Shown: positions 18,294 to 28,211, numbered from the stretch's first letter. The stretch is DNA of 64,000 nt from Carbonatibacter sp965199245 (GCA_965199245.1 CBDAQP010000003.1:186001-250000), one strand, 5' to 3'. Notes: generated from the sequence alone by a model not told the origin. Program-made: numbers and translations.

Positions 18294-20549
18294 TCAAGTG
18301 TTGTGAAATTTATTGCTTTTGGGAAATCCCGGTGGAGGCAACTTCCCAACAGCGGCGCGTTGTCCCTGCCAAGCAATGACATCTTGGCGTGTCCAGAGTC
18401 GTCCTGCGTTGTCTGTCCACGTCAAGCCTTCGCCCTTTTCCGTACCCTGTCGAAAGGTTTTGATGTCAGATAGACGACCGTCCTTGTATTTTTGTAAAAT
18501 TACACCACGCCCGCGTGCCATTTGCGGGAGTTGATCCAATCCAAAAACCAGCAAACGACGATTTTCTCCAACCACCGCAACCATATTATCTATACTATCC
18601 ACCGGATAAAAAACCTGCGCCCGCGCGCCCGCGCCCACGTTCAAAAGCTGTTTGCCACTGCGCGTCTGGGCTACGAGGTCGTCTTCGGCGACCAAAAATC
18701 CGCGCCCATCACTAGCCGCCACCAAAAGCCGCGCACCGGGACGATAGATATGCAGGGCAACGATATCAACATCCCCCGGCATATCAACCATCAGACGCAA
18801 GGGTTCACCAAATCCACGCCCCCCCGGAAGCCGGTCAACGGACAAGCTATAGCATCGCCCATGACTGGCAAAAACAATCAGCCGGTCAGTTGTCTGTGCC
18901 AGCAGAGAAAAACGTCCCTGATCGCCATCTTTGAAGCGGATATCCGTCGTGTTATCTTGATGACCCTTGAGCGTTCTGACCCATCCTTTTTCAGAACAGA
19001 TAATGGTCACAGATGCGCGGGCAACGACGGCTTCGGTCGGGAGTTCAAATTCTTCGGGTTCTTGTCCAATTTCCGTTCTGCGACGACCAAAATCTGTTTT
19101 GGGGCCAAAGTTTTTTTTCAAGTCTTTGATCTGCGAGGCAATCATAGCCCAACGGCGATCTTCACGGGCCAAAATATCCTCAATATCGGCCTGCTCCGCC
19201 GTCAAGCGTGCGTGTTCATCGCGCAAAGCGACTTCTTCGAGTCGGCGCAGGGAACGCAAGCGCATGTTGAGAATGGCCTCTGCCTGACGTAGGGTGAGAC
19301 CAAAAGCCTTCACCAGTTCCGCCGCTGGATGGTCTTCCTCGCGGATGATGCGAATAACCGCATCCAAGTTCAAAAAGGCAATCAAATAACCGGCGAGAAC
19401 CTCTAACCGATCAGCAATTTTGCCCAAACGGTTGTTGTGCGCCCTGACCAAAATATCGTGTCGATGATCCAGCCAAGCGCGCAACACGTCCTTCAAGGAC
19501 ATGACACGCGGTGTCTGATCCCGATCAAGGACGTTCATATTGAGCGAAAAGCGCACCTCGAAATACGTTTGCTTGAACAGTGATTCCATCAAAAGAACGG
19601 GGTCGGTATTGCGGTTTTTTGGCTCTAGGACAATGCGGACATCCTCCGCAGATTCATCGCGAATATCGCCCAACATGAACAGCTTGCGCGACAAAATCAA
19701 ATCCGCCGTCTTTTCAATCAAGCGCGATTTTTGAACCTGAAAGGGAATTTCCGTGACAACAATATGGTATTGACCGCCCCTGAGGTCTTCCTTGTGCCAC
19801 TTTGCCCGCACACGAAAGGATCCGCGCCCGGTATCGTAGGCTCGCACAACCGCCGCCCGACTTTCGACCAAAACGCCACCTGTAGGAAAGTCAGGGCCGG
19901 GGATCAGATTAACCAGTTTTTCCGTCCCCACAGCCGGAGATTTAAGCACAGAAAGCAAAGCCGCGCAGATTTCCCCGATATTATGGGGGGGGATAGAGGT
20001 CGCCATGCCAACAGCAATGCCCTGCGCTCCATTGGCCAAAAGGTTCGGAAAGGCAGCGGGTAAAACAGCAGGTTCTTCGGCCTCCCCGTCATAGGTGGGG
20101 CGCAGGTCAACGGTGTCTTCGTCCAACCCATCAAGCAAAAGAGCCGCAAGGTCAGTCAAGCGGGCTTCGGTATAGCGCATCGCCGCCGCATTATCGCCAT
20201 CAACATTGCCAAAATTTCCCTGGCCATCAATCAAGGGATAGCGCAGGGAAAAATCCTGTGCGAGGCGCACAAGCGCATCATAAATCGATTGGTCGCCGTG
20301 CGGGTGATACTTGCCGATGACATCCCCGACAACACGCGCTGATTTTTTGAACCCACTTGCTGGATCCAAGCGTAACTGCCGCATGGCAAAGAGTAACCGC
20401 CGATGAACGGGCTTTAACCCATCGCGTACATCCGGCAGAGAACGGGACATAATGGTTGACAGCGCGTAACTGAGATAGCGATCAGATAGCGCATCAATCA
20501 ATCGAACATCACGAACCCCACCATCCGTTTCGGGACAATCAGTTGTCAT
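18294..20549 (-). CDS. parC: DNA topoisomerase IV subunit A
   Basis: Type IIA topoisomerase subunit of 751 residues that breaks and rejoins DNA to decatenate chromosomes. The N-terminal winged-helix region has SRSLPDVRDGLKPVHRR and HPHGDQSIYDALVRLAQ; the active-site Tyr is in AAMRYTEARL (about residue 125). A coiled-coil tower and a C-terminal beta-pinwheel follow. It is preceded by recO with a 102-bp gap. The partner gene parE is not in the window. Length is normal. Confidence 0.95.
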   Translation of the reverse strand: MTTDCPETDGGVRDVRLIDALSDRYLSYALSTIMSRSLPDVRDGLKPVHRRLLFAMRQLRLDPASGFKKSARVVGDVIGKYHPHGDQSIYDALVRLAQDFSLRYPLIDGQGNFGNVDGDNAAAMRYTEARLTDLAALLLDGLDEDTVDLRPTYDGEAEEPAVLPAAFPNLLANGAQGIAVGMATSIPPHNIGEICAALLSVLKSPAVGTEKLVNLIPGPDFPTGGVLVESRAAVVRAYDTGRGSFRVRAKWHKEDLRGGQYHIVVTEIPFQVQKSRLIEKTADLILSRKLFMLGDIRDESAEDVRIVLEPKNRNTDPVLLMESLFKQTYFEVRFSLNMNVLDRDQTPRVMSLKDVLRAWLDHRHDILVRAHNNRLGKIADRLEVLAGYLIAFLNLDAVIRIIREEDHPAAELVKAFGLTLRQAEAILNMRLRSLRRLEEVALRDEHARLTAEQADIEDILAREDRRWAMIASQIKDLKKNFGPKTDFGRRRTEIGQEPEEFELPTEAVVARASVTIICSEKGWVRTLKGHQDNTTDIRFKDGDQGRFSLLAQTTDRLIVFASHGRCYSLSVDRLPGGRGFGEPLRLMVDMPGDVDIVALHIYRPGARLLVAASDGRGFLVAEDDLVAQTRSGKQLLNVGAGARAQVFYPVDSIDNMVAVVGENRRLLVFGLDQLPQMARGRGVILQKYKDGRLSDIKTFRQGTEKGEGLTWTDNAGRLWTRQDVIAWQGQRAAVGKLPPPGFPKSNKFHNT

Positions 20550-20651
20550 TTATATCAATCCTATTGAACGCCCCAGAAAAGAGACAAAAAAGACACTCTA
20601 CCCACACCCCGCGCAAAAACAAGCATGAACCCCTTAGTAGTTATCATTCTG

Positions 20652-21395
20652 CTATGCAGGATGCAGTGTTTGAAAATTTTCTGCTAAACGCTCTCGCACC
20701 GTTGGCAGGTCACGATTTTGAGGGTGGAACAAATGTTTTCTCAAAAACCATGCACCCAAAGTCAGACCTTGATCAATCGCGCATTCATCAGGGACAGAGT
20801 CACAATGCTCGCCACGTCCAACCAAAAAGCCCGGTAACTTCAAAAGTCTATCTTTCCAAGCCGCCCCCGCGTCTTCGGAAACAGCGCAGCCTGATTTGGG
20901 ACTGACATAGGCCAACCGCCCCGCATCCCCCCCCCCTGCACAGCGATTCAGATCAAGAGCAAAGCCAAGAGCCGCCAAAAATGAGAGTTCCCACTTGACA
21001 TAGACAGCGGCCCAAAAATCATCCTGCAGGGCATCAAATAACGCCACAAGCCCTTGAAAGAAAACGGGCAAAGCCGCACGCTCTGACAAAGAAAAATCAC
21101 ATAGAGCCAAGGCAGACAATAGCGCGGATAAACGGGCTGGATCATCCATCACTCGTACGGGATAGGAGCGGAAAATTTCGCCCTCAAAAAAGCCAAGCTG
21201 TTCATCCAGACGCCCAGACCAGCGCAAATCAAGACAGTTTCCGGGTTCAAAAATTGCACGGCGTTTCGGACTCTGCCCCCCCCGGATCAAGCCCGAGCGT
21301 TTGCCCTGTGTTTGCGTCAGAGTCGACGCAATCAAGCCCCCCTCGCCAAAGGGACGCACTGACAACACAATTGCCCTGTCTTCCCAGACAATCAT
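20652..21395 (-). CDS. recO: DNA repair protein RecO
   Basis: Recombination mediator of 247 residues that loads RecA with RecR at gaps. The N-terminal OB fold begins MIVWEDRAIVLSVRPFGEGG and continues with GLIRGG and basic residues for DNA binding; the C-terminal helical part is typical. A longer frame to 21476 runs into era, but ATG at 21395 has GAGGAAG upstream and matches the family N-terminus. It is 19 bp after era in the conserved rnc-era-recO order. Confidence 0.92.
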   Translation of the reverse strand: MIVWEDRAIVLSVRPFGEGGLIASTLTQTQGKRSGLIRGGQSPKRRAIFEPGNCLDLRWSGRLDEQLGFFEGEIFRSYPVRVMDDPARLSALLSALALCDFSLSERAALPVFFQGLVALFDALQDDFWAAVYVKWELSFLAALGFALDLNRCAGGGDAGRLAYVSPKSGCAVSEDAGAAWKDRLLKLPGFLVGRGEHCDSVPDECAIDQGLTLGAWFLRKHLFHPQNRDLPTVRERLAENFQTLHPA

Positions 21396-21414
21396 AGTGT
21401 GTCTTCCTCGACAA

Positions 21415-22314
21415 TCACGCCCCAAACTCCAAACCCATTTCGCGATAACGAGCCGGATCATCTGTCCATTTTTCACGCACCTTCACAAAAAGGAACAGGT
21501 GAACCTTGCGCTGCTCCATTCTTTGCAGTTCATCCTGCGCCCGGGCGCGTACCAGCTTGATCGTTCGCCCCCTCTTGCCAAGGCACATGGCCTTATGGCT
21601 TTCGCGTTGAACATAAATTGTCTGGGATATTTTGACAGAGCCATCCTGAAACTCTTCCCAGCTCTCTGTTTCGACACTCAGGTGATAGGGTAGTTCATCA
21701 TGCAAGTTCAAAAACAGCTTTTCGCGAGTAATTTCTGCACTCAACAGGCGTTGCGACAAATCAGAAAGCTGGTCTTCGGGGTAGAGCCAAACCGACTCTG
21801 GAACATGACGGGCAAGATGGATAAGCAGATCATCAACCCCGTCGCCTTCGGTCGCAGAGACCATAAAAATATCACCAAATACGCCCGTGGCTTGGAATTC
21901 CGCCGCCAACCCTAGCAGACGTTCACGTGCAATAGCATCAATCTTGTTCAAGACCAGAATCGCCGTGATTTTTTGTTGGCGCAATCCCTCGATAATCGCG
22001 CGGGTGTTACCGTCGATTTTTTTGCGCATGGCATCATAGAGTACAACAACAATATCGGCCTCCCCCACGCCTTGCCAAGCAGCAGAGACCATCGCCCGTT
22101 CCAAACGGCTGGAGGGCGAAAAAATTCCTGGCGTATCAACAAAAATCAGCTGTGAGTCCGCACAGAGTGCAATACCGCGAATACGCGCCCGCGTCGTCTG
22201 TGCCTTGTGCGTAACAATCGATATTTTATGACCGACCATCCGGTTCATCACGGTTGATTTGCCCGCATTTGGCGCACCGATCAAGGCTACAAAACCGCAC
22301 CGTGTTGTCATCAT
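21415..22314 (-). CDS. era: GTPase Era
   Basis: Ribosome-assembly GTPase of 299 residues that binds the 3' end of 16S rRNA. G1 is GAPNAGKSTVMNRM, G3 is DTPGI, and G4 is LNKID; the C-terminal KH domain contains HKAMCLGKRGRTIK. ATG at 22314 (or the next codon) is preferred over the longer frame from 22353 because AGAGG lies just upstream and the GTPase fold starts immediately after. Part of the lepB-rnc-era-recO cluster. Confidence 0.95.
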   Translation of the reverse strand: MMTTRCGFVALIGAPNAGKSTVMNRMVGHKISIVTHKAQTTRARIRGIALCADSQLIFVDTPGIFSPSSRLERAMVSAAWQGVGEADIVVVLYDAMRKKIDGNTRAIIEGLRQQKITAILVLNKIDAIARERLLGLAAEFQATGVFGDIFMVSATEGDGVDDLLIHLARHVPESVWLYPEDQLSDLSQRLLSAEITREKLFLNLHDELPYHLSVETESWEEFQDGSVKISQTIYVQRESHKAMCLGKRGRTIKLVRARAQDELQRMEQRKVHLFLFVKVREKWTDDPARYREMGLEFGA

Positions 22315-22383
22315 ACACCTCTCATTTTGGATACGCGCTACCCCTATACGCATTGCACCTATCTGAACGGTCGTGATACAGGA

Positions 22384-23115
22384 TCATGCGCCTTTTTGCC
22401 TGAGGCTGTCGAGCAATAGAGCCGCCGCACACTGTTCTGCCTTGCGCTTAGAAGGGCCATCTGCACATACGGGTGCAAAGCCGGATACGCAAACCTCAAT
22501 CACAAACTTCGGTGCATGTGCGGCCCCCATGCGTTCAACCACGCGATAGCATGGCAAGGGCAAAGCGCGAGCCTGTGCCCATTCCTGCAACGCGGACTTT
22601 GCATCCTGCGGCGGTGCGGGATCGCGGGTCAACAACTGCGCCCAATTTTTACGGACAAAGGACTCCGCGCAGTCAAAGCCGCCATCTAGGTAGAGTGCAG
22701 CAATCACTGCCTCACAAACATCCGCATGAAGAGACGGGTTATCCCGCCCTCCGCTCCCTTCATCCCCCCGGGACAATAAAATGTCTCGGTCAAGTCGTAA
22801 GGAAAGCGCGACCTCTGCCAAGGTTTCCATCCGTACGAGGGACGTAAAACGCCGTGCGAGGTCGCCCTCGCTTTCTGCGGGAAAGCGTTCAAATAACATG
22901 GCCGCGATGACCACCCCCAAAACGCGATCCCCCAAAAATTCCAAACGCTCATAGCTAGCGCGTCCGCGATTCTTAACACAAAGGCTCGGGTGAGTCAGAG
23001 CCTGAGTCAGGAGTTCTTTACGCCCGAAACAATGCCCTAGACGGCCTTCGAGTGCGCTTTGCCCACGGTCAGTCAATAGCTTGTCCAATCCGATCAAAGC
23101 GGATGTCCACGCCAT
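22384..23115 (-). CDS. rnc: Ribonuclease III
   Basis: Double-strand-specific RNase for rRNA and mRNA processing. The signature ERLEFLGDRVLG holds catalytic acidic residues, and the second acidic cluster is in DVCEAVIAALYLDGG. The C-terminal dsRNA-binding domain ends the protein (KSALQEWAQARALPLP onward). The start is uncertain: the frame is open to 23151 and overlaps the lepB 3' end, and ATG at 23115 gives 243 residues, near the family norm. The overlap with lepB suggests coupled translation. Confidence 0.92.
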   Translation of the reverse strand: MAWTSALIGLDKLLTDRGQSALEGRLGHCFGRKELLTQALTHPSLCVKNRGRASYERLEFLGDRVLGVVIAAMLFERFPAESEGDLARRFTSLVRMETLAEVALSLRLDRDILLSRGDEGSGGRDNPSLHADVCEAVIAALYLDGGFDCAESFVRKNWAQLLTRDPAPPQDAKSALQEWAQARALPLPCYRVVERMGAAHAPKFVIEVCVSGFAPVCADGPSKRKAEQCAAALLLDSLRQKGA

Positions 23116-23812
23116 CCCCAATGGAAAAGAAAAGACGTTCTGCCCGACCAATCAGATTTTCATAAGGAACCGGGCCGACACGACGCAAAACCCGGCTGTC
23201 CTGTGAATTATCCCTGTTGTCGCCCATGAAAAAATAATGCCCATCAGGGACGATAAAAATAGGCGTGTTATCCAACGGGCCGCTGTCGGTCGTTTCCCAG
23301 ATCGAATGCTGCGACCCACCGGGAAGCGTTTCGCGGTATTCCGTCACACGCAGGGGAAATCCCCGGCTGTCCGTGACAAAGCGATCTGCGATTTTTTCAC
23401 GGCTGACAGGCTTGCCATTGATATGGAGGATGCCTGCACGTACCTGCACGGCCTCCCCCGGGAGGGCCACCAGACGTTTGATATAATCAACCTCAGGATC
23501 AGCGGGCAGACGGAAGACAATCACATCACCGCGCACGGGAACATCACCAAAAATCCGTCCCTCAAAATCCAAAAAACCCGTCAACAGAGGAAAAGAATAT
23601 TTGCCCAAACCATAGGACATTTTTGACACAAAGAGATAATCCCCCACCAACAGAGTCGGCTTCATCGAACCAGAAGGAATATTAAAAGGTTCAAAAATCA
23701 CAGCCCGGATCACAAAGGCAAAGGCAAGTGCCCAGGATAATGTTTTGAGATGCCCCACCAGGTTCGCCCCCCATCCCCGCAACAAAGCAGATATCCGGTT
23801 TTCGCTCATCAT
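23069..23812 (-). CDS. lepB: Signal peptidase I
   Basis: Inner-membrane serine protease of 247 residues that removes Sec signal peptides. One N-terminal membrane helix (LSWALAFAFVIRAVIF) is followed by the catalytic Ser in PSGSMKPTL and the catalytic Lys in DYIKRLVALPGE; the C-terminal box is GDNRDNSQDSR. ATG at 23812 (with another ATG next to it) has GGTGA upstream and is preferred over the longer 23857 frame. Confidence 0.94.
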   Translation of the reverse strand: MMSENRISALLRGWGANLVGHLKTLSWALAFAFVIRAVIFEPFNIPSGSMKPTLLVGDYLFVSKMSYGLGKYSFPLLTGFLDFEGRIFGDVPVRGDVIVFRLPADPEVDYIKRLVALPGEAVQVRAGILHINGKPVSREKIADRFVTDSRGFPLRVTEYRETLPGGSQHSIWETTDSGPLDNTPIFIVPDGHYFFMGDNRDNSQDSRVLRRVGPVPYENLIGRAERLFFSIGDGVDIRFDRIGQAID

Positions 23813-23888
23813 GTCACCATTCAATTTAAACCTGGACGCCCCGAGTATAGCTCTCAAAGCCTTCGCAGGACATCACAACACGGGGGTC

Positions 23889-24317
23889 TTATCGCACCAT
23901 CACCCTACCTGATTCAAGTGATATGACAACAAAGGCCACAGCCAAGGGGGCCTCATCAGACAACGATAAATGAACAACTGGCCTAAAATCCCGCTCTACT
24001 CCCTGTGGTATTTTTGCGCGGAGTTTATCCAGGGCCCGCCCTCTTACAGACAAAAGCGGCTGTCCGCTATCATCTTGACGCACAGAAAAATCAGTAAAGG
24101 CCACACCATCGCGCCACAGACCACAACCAATCGCCTTGGCACCAGCTTCCTTTGCCGCAAAACGCTTGGCATAAAAGGCCGCAAGGTCAGGGCGACCCGA
24201 TGCCGCCTGCTGTTCCTCCTCTGTAAAAAGGCGCGTGATAAAGACATCCGCCCGCCGATCAAGAATGGCTGAAATACGCCGAATATCAACGACGTCCGTT
24301 CCAATACCCACAATCAT
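23889..24317 (-). CDS. acpS: Holo-[acyl-carrier-protein] synthase
   Basis: Transfers 4'-phosphopantetheine from CoA to acyl carrier protein. The 142-residue sequence begins MIVGIGTDVVDIRRI and contains RFAAKEAGAKAIG, the two metal- and CoA-binding motifs of the family. Its ATG overlaps the rsh stop codon as TGATG. In many Alphaproteobacteria pdxJ lies between rsh and acpS; here they touch directly. Confidence 0.94.
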   Translation of the reverse strand: MIVGIGTDVVDIRRISAILDRRADVFITRLFTEEEQQAASGRPDLAAFYAKRFAAKEAGAKAIGCGLWRDGVAFTDFSVRQDDSGQPLLSVRGRALDKLRAKIPQGVERDFRPVVHLSLSDEAPLAVAFVVISLESGRVMVR

Positions 24318-26443
24318 CAGTTACGCGCCCGTTCAACGGACACAACCACGGACATTGCTCGCAAAGCGGCCTGAATGTTGGCCAGATGGCGAACATCCTG
24401 CACCTCAATGTCTACAAGTATTTCAAAAAAATCGATAGCCCGGTGAATAATTTTCATATTGATGACATTGCCCCCCCCACGCCCAACCACAGTGAAGAGA
24501 TCGCCAAAGGCCCCGCGCTCGTTGGCAACGAGGAGCTTCAAACGTCCGGTCTGAACAGGCTGTTCGCCCGTGTCATCCCACGACACATCAATCCAACGTT
24601 CAGGAACCTGTTCAAAAGACGACAAGGTATCGCAGTCAATCGTGTGAATGATGACGCCCTTTCCCGTGACGACGATGCCGACAATCCGATCACCGGGCAA
24701 GGGGTGACAGCATTTGGCATAATGGACAGCCATTCCTGAAATCAAGCCCTTGATCGGCAAACCGCGTTCTGCGGGTTTTCGGAGTCTTGCAGGAATTTTT
24801 TCGGAACCTTGCGTACGCGTTTCAGGATAAACAGCCTGCAAGACCTCACGCGCGGTCACATGCCCCTGTCCAACCAAAATCATCAGGTCACGAGTCGCCT
24901 CGACCTGAAAAACGCTCAAAATACTCTCTAGGGCCTTGTCACCAAATTCGCGCTTTTCCTGCCGAAAGAGCCGTTCAAGCATCTGTTGCCCAAGACGCTG
25001 ATACTGTTCGCGTTTACGGATACGAATAAAGCGTCTAATACAGGCCTTTGCCTTTCCAGACACAACCAGCTTTTCCCAATCCGGTGACGGCTCTTGGGTT
25101 TTAGAGGTTAAAATCTGTACCTGATCGCCATTGTGCAAGGTGGTACGAAACTGAACCATGCGCCCATTGACCTTTGCCCCGACACAGCGATTGCCAATTT
25201 CCGTGTGAACGGCATAGGCAAAATCAATCGGGGTTGCCCCCTGTGGCAAGGCCACCAAATCACCCCGTGGGGTAAAACAAAACACCTGATCCTGAAACAT
25301 TTCCATTTTGGTATGTTCCAGAAATTCTGCTGGCGAATGAGCATGTTCTAAAATATCAATTAGCTGTTGCAACCACCGCCAAGTTTTGCCTTCTGGCTGG
25401 TGGGTGCCCTGTTTATAGGCCCAGTGGGCGGCGACCCCATGTTCATTAACCGTATGCATCTGCGTCGTACGAATTTGAACCTCGACCTTATGATTTTGGG
25501 GGCCGATGACCACAGTGTGAATGGACTGATAGCCATTGGGCTTGGGTGTCGAGATGTAATCCTTGAACCGTCCGGGAACAACGGAATATTCGCTGTGAAT
25601 CATCCCCAAAACCTGATAACAGTTTTTCAAATCATCAGTAATAATGCGAAACGCCATAATATCAGACAGCTGTTCAAAAGTAATATCCCGGGTCTGCATT
25701 TTGCGAAAAATGGAATAGGGCGTTTTCAGCCGACCAGAAACCGTTGCCTGAACGCCATAGTTGCGACAGTCCTGTTGCAGGTGAGAAATAATCAAATCCG
25801 CCAAATTTTCATCATCGGATTTTTGCAGATAGGTCAAACGTGTTAAAATCGATTCACGTGCTTCGAAATGAAGCTGGGCAAAGGATAGGTCTTCGAGTTC
25901 ATCCTTGAAATTTTGCATTCCAATTCGTTCAGACAGCGGGGCATAAATTTCCATTGTCTCCCGCGCGATGCGTTGGCGTTTTTCCGGGGTCTTGATGAAA
26001 TGGAGTGTCCGCATATTGTGCAATCGGTCAGCGAGTTTCACCAGAAGCACACGCACGTCTTCGGACATGGCTAGTAAGAGCTTGCGGAAATTTTCAGCGT
26101 GTTTGTTTTGTTCTGACTGTAATTCAAGACGAGTCAATTTTGTCACACCATCAACCAAACGTGCGACTTTCGCCCCAAAAAAATGCTCAATATCAGAAAG
26201 TGTCGCATCGGTGTCTTCGACCGTATCGTGCAACAAAGCGGCGATAATCGCCGTGTGATCCAGCTTGAGGTCAGCAAGAATACCGGCCACCTCGACAGGG
26301 TGGGAAAAATAAGGATCTCCAGAGGCCCGTTTTTGCGACCCGTGATAGCGTGTCGCGAAGACATAAGCCCGATTGACCGCATCCTCATCGGCAAGGGCAT
26401 CATAGGACTTGACCAGCTCGACCAGCTCAAACTGGCGAATCAT
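24317..26443 (-). CDS. rsh: Bifunctional (p)ppGpp synthetase/hydrolase (RelA/SpoT homologue)
   Basis: Stringent-response enzyme of 708 residues. Domains in order: HD hydrolase (RYHGSQKRASGDPYFSHP, LLHDTVEDT), ppGpp synthetase (KPNGYQSIHTVV), TGS (VFCFTPRGDLVALPQGATP), a central helical and zinc-finger region (HYAKCCHPLPGD), and a C-terminal ACT domain. Both HD and synthetase motifs look intact, so it should make and degrade (p)ppGpp, as the single Rsh of Alphaproteobacteria does. It follows rpoZ, the usual neighbour. Confidence 0.95.
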   Translation of the reverse strand: MIRQFELVELVKSYDALADEDAVNRAYVFATRYHGSQKRASGDPYFSHPVEVAGILADLKLDHTAIIAALLHDTVEDTDATLSDIEHFFGAKVARLVDGVTKLTRLELQSEQNKHAENFRKLLLAMSEDVRVLLVKLADRLHNMRTLHFIKTPEKRQRIARETMEIYAPLSERIGMQNFKDELEDLSFAQLHFEARESILTRLTYLQKSDDENLADLIISHLQQDCRNYGVQATVSGRLKTPYSIFRKMQTRDITFEQLSDIMAFRIITDDLKNCYQVLGMIHSEYSVVPGRFKDYISTPKPNGYQSIHTVVIGPQNHKVEVQIRTTQMHTVNEHGVAAHWAYKQGTHQPEGKTWRWLQQLIDILEHAHSPAEFLEHTKMEMFQDQVFCFTPRGDLVALPQGATPIDFAYAVHTEIGNRCVGAKVNGRMVQFRTTLHNGDQVQILTSKTQEPSPDWEKLVVSGKAKACIRRFIRIRKREQYQRLGQQMLERLFRQEKREFGDKALESILSVFQVEATRDLMILVGQGHVTAREVLQAVYPETRTQGSEKIPARLRKPAERGLPIKGLISGMAVHYAKCCHPLPGDRIVGIVVTGKGVIIHTIDCDTLSSFEQVPERWIDVSWDDTGEQPVQTGRLKLLVANERGAFGDLFTVVGRGGGNVINMKIIHRAIDFFEILVDIEVQDVRHLANIQAALRAMSVVVSVERARN

Positions 26444-26475
26444 TCAGCCCCCCTCATTTTTCACAACGCCACTAA

Positions 26476-26853
26476 TTAAAGGTCTTCATCAGCGGGCAAT
26501 GGTGTTGCAGAATCCTGAATTTCTATCCCCGCCGCTTCTGCTTCGTCAACAGTAGAAACAGGGACGGATTGACCGTCCGGGCCAATCGCGTCAAAGGTGG
26601 GTAAGTCCTCATCAACTTCGAAAAAGGCTTGCTGTTTTTGCAGTCCTTGGACGAGAGACGACTTCACGGATTCCAGATCAATCGCCTCACCCGCGATTTC
26701 ACGCAAGGCGACAACCGGATTTTTATCGTTATCCCGTGCAATTGCTTCGGGTGAACCAGACATCATATCCCGCGCCCGCTGGGATGCAAACATGACCAAT
26801 TCAAAACGGTTCTCAACCTTGTCCACACAATCTTCAACCGTAACCCGCGCCAT
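26476..26853 (-). CDS. rpoZ: RNA polymerase omega subunit
   Basis: Small RNA polymerase subunit of 125 residues. The conserved start MARVTVEDCVDKVENRFELV and the helix NPVVALREIAGEAI are clear; an acidic C-terminal tail extends beyond the core. ATG at 26853 has a strong GAGGAGGGG ribosome site, so the longer frame to 26925 is rejected. It is 32 bp upstream of rsh. Confidence 0.93.
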   Translation of the reverse strand: MARVTVEDCVDKVENRFELVMFASQRARDMMSGSPEAIARDNDKNPVVALREIAGEAIDLESVKSSLVQGLQKQQAFFEVDEDLPTFDAIGPDGQSVPVSTVDEAEAAGIEIQDSATPLPADEDL

Positions 26854-26921
26854 TGCGCCCCTCCTCACATTTTTCACTGAGACCTTTAACGGGATACCCC
26901 TACAAAATCTCACCCCAAAAA

Positions 26922-27446
26922 TCAAGCCTGCGGTGAAAAATCTTCGGACGATTCAAAAACAACAAGCTCTTGACTCTCGACAGGGATAGCGTCTAGGAGG
27001 CGTTGGGCCGTTTGTCCGAGAACAGGGTGTCGCCAATCCGGAGCCAAATCGACAAGAGGTTGCAAAACAAAGCGGCGCAAGTGCAAGCGCGGATGCGGGA
27101 GCTGGAGTAGTGAATGTGGTGGTGTCACCTGATGGTAATAATCCAACAGATCAAGGTCAAGCACACGTGCGCCCCAGCGTTCCCCCCTCACGCGCCCAAA
27201 TCTGTCCTCGACACCATGTAAAACCCCAAGGAGATCGCGGGCTGATAAATCCGTTTCGACCTCTGCCACCGCATTACTGTACCAAGGTTGATCTGACAGC
27301 GGAACGGGGGCTGTTTTCATCCAGCGCGACACCCGAACTACTCTCACCCCCCGGGATTGGAGCTCGCGCAGAGCAGCCACGCAACTTTGACGAGGCGAAC
27401 CAAAATCTGGACTATCAAGATTCGCGCCCAATCCAATGAAAATCAT
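26922..27446 (-). CDS. folK: 2-amino-4-hydroxy-6-hydroxymethyldihydropteridine pyrophosphokinase
   Basis: Folate-pathway kinase of 174 residues that pyrophosphorylates the pterin before condensation with p-aminobenzoate. Visible signatures are FIGLGANL at the N-terminus and the ATP/Mg-binding RWGARVLDLDLLDY, followed by HPRLHLRRFVLQPL. ATG at 27446 has AGGAGAAA upstream, so the GTG-type extension to 27470 is not used here. It is the first gene of the minus-strand run down to parC and divergent from the NYN gene. Confidence 0.93.
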   Translation of the reverse strand: MIFIGLGANLDSPDFGSPRQSCVAALRELQSRGVRVVRVSRWMKTAPVPLSDQPWYSNAVAEVETDLSARDLLGVLHGVEDRFGRVRGERWGARVLDLDLLDYYHQVTPPHSLLQLPHPRLHLRRFVLQPLVDLAPDWRHPVLGQTAQRLLDAIPVESQELVVFESSEDFSPQA

Positions 27447-27630
27447 AACTTTTTCTCCTGTGCGACACAAAGACTTCGGCGACCGATCCGCTTTATGCTT
27501 GAAATTTTAAAGAAAATATGTTGCAGTTGCCATTGGTAGAAAAATTTCTCTCACTAAAAATCGGATGATTTCTTTCTTTATCTGATTTTTCTTTCCTTCC
27601 TCCCTTCATTTTTTTTCAAGGAATGCTGTC

Positions 27631-28206
27631 TTGAATTTTTATCCGAATGAACGTGTTGCTCTCTTCATCGACGGGGCGAACCTCTATGCGGCAGCGCGGG
27701 CACTTGATTTCGACATTGACTACAGAAAGCTCTTGACCTGCTTTTCTGGTCACTGTCAGATGATTCGCGCCTTTTATTATACAGCCCTGCTCGAAGACCA
27801 AGAATATTCGCCCATCCGCCCGTTGGTCGATTGGCTAGATTACAACGGTTATACCATGGTAACAAAACCAACCAAGGAATTTACCGATTCCTTTGGTCGT
27901 CGCAAAATCAAAGGTAATATGGACATTGAATTGACCATTGATGTCATGGAAATGGCGGAACGGCTTGAACATATTGTTCTTTTTTCCGGCGACGGCGATT
28001 TCAGACGCATGGTCGAGGCCGTCCAACGCAAAGGCGTGCGCGTCACCGTCGTCTCAACCGTTCAATCTCAACCACCGATGATTGCCGACGAACTGCGCCG
28101 CCAAGCAGACATTTTCATAGACCTCAACACCATCCGCAAAGACATTGGACGCGCTACACCTGCGTCTCACTATCACGACGATCACGATTCAGACCCGGAA
28201 TTGTAA
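27631..28206 (+). CDS. NYN-domain (LabA/DUF88) protein
   Basis: A 191-residue protein with a PIN-like NYN nuclease fold. Asp residues are in ALFIDGANLYAAAR (near residue 14), KGNMDIELTIDVMEM and LFSGDGDFRRMVEAVQRKG, and the pattern matches the LabA family, which is widespread next to folK, smpB and dapA in Alphaproteobacteria. An RNase or RNA-binding role is inferred, not shown. Start is TTG at 27631 with AAGGAA upstream. The C-terminus is His/Asp rich (HYHDDHDSD). Confidence 0.85.
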   Translation: MNFYPNERVALFIDGANLYAAARALDFDIDYRKLLTCFSGHCQMIRAFYYTALLEDQEYSPIRPLVDWLDYNGYTMVTKPTKEFTDSFGRRKIKGNMDIELTIDVMEMAERLEHIVLFSGDGDFRRMVEAVQRKGVRVTVVSTVQSQPPMIADELRRQADIFIDLNTIRKDIGRATPASHYHDDHDSDPEL

Positions 28207-28211
28207 TTTAA

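Noticed and set aside
18522..19292. 256-residue open frame opposite parC
   Set aside because: It mirrors conserved parC codons, has no ribosome site and no recognisable protein features.
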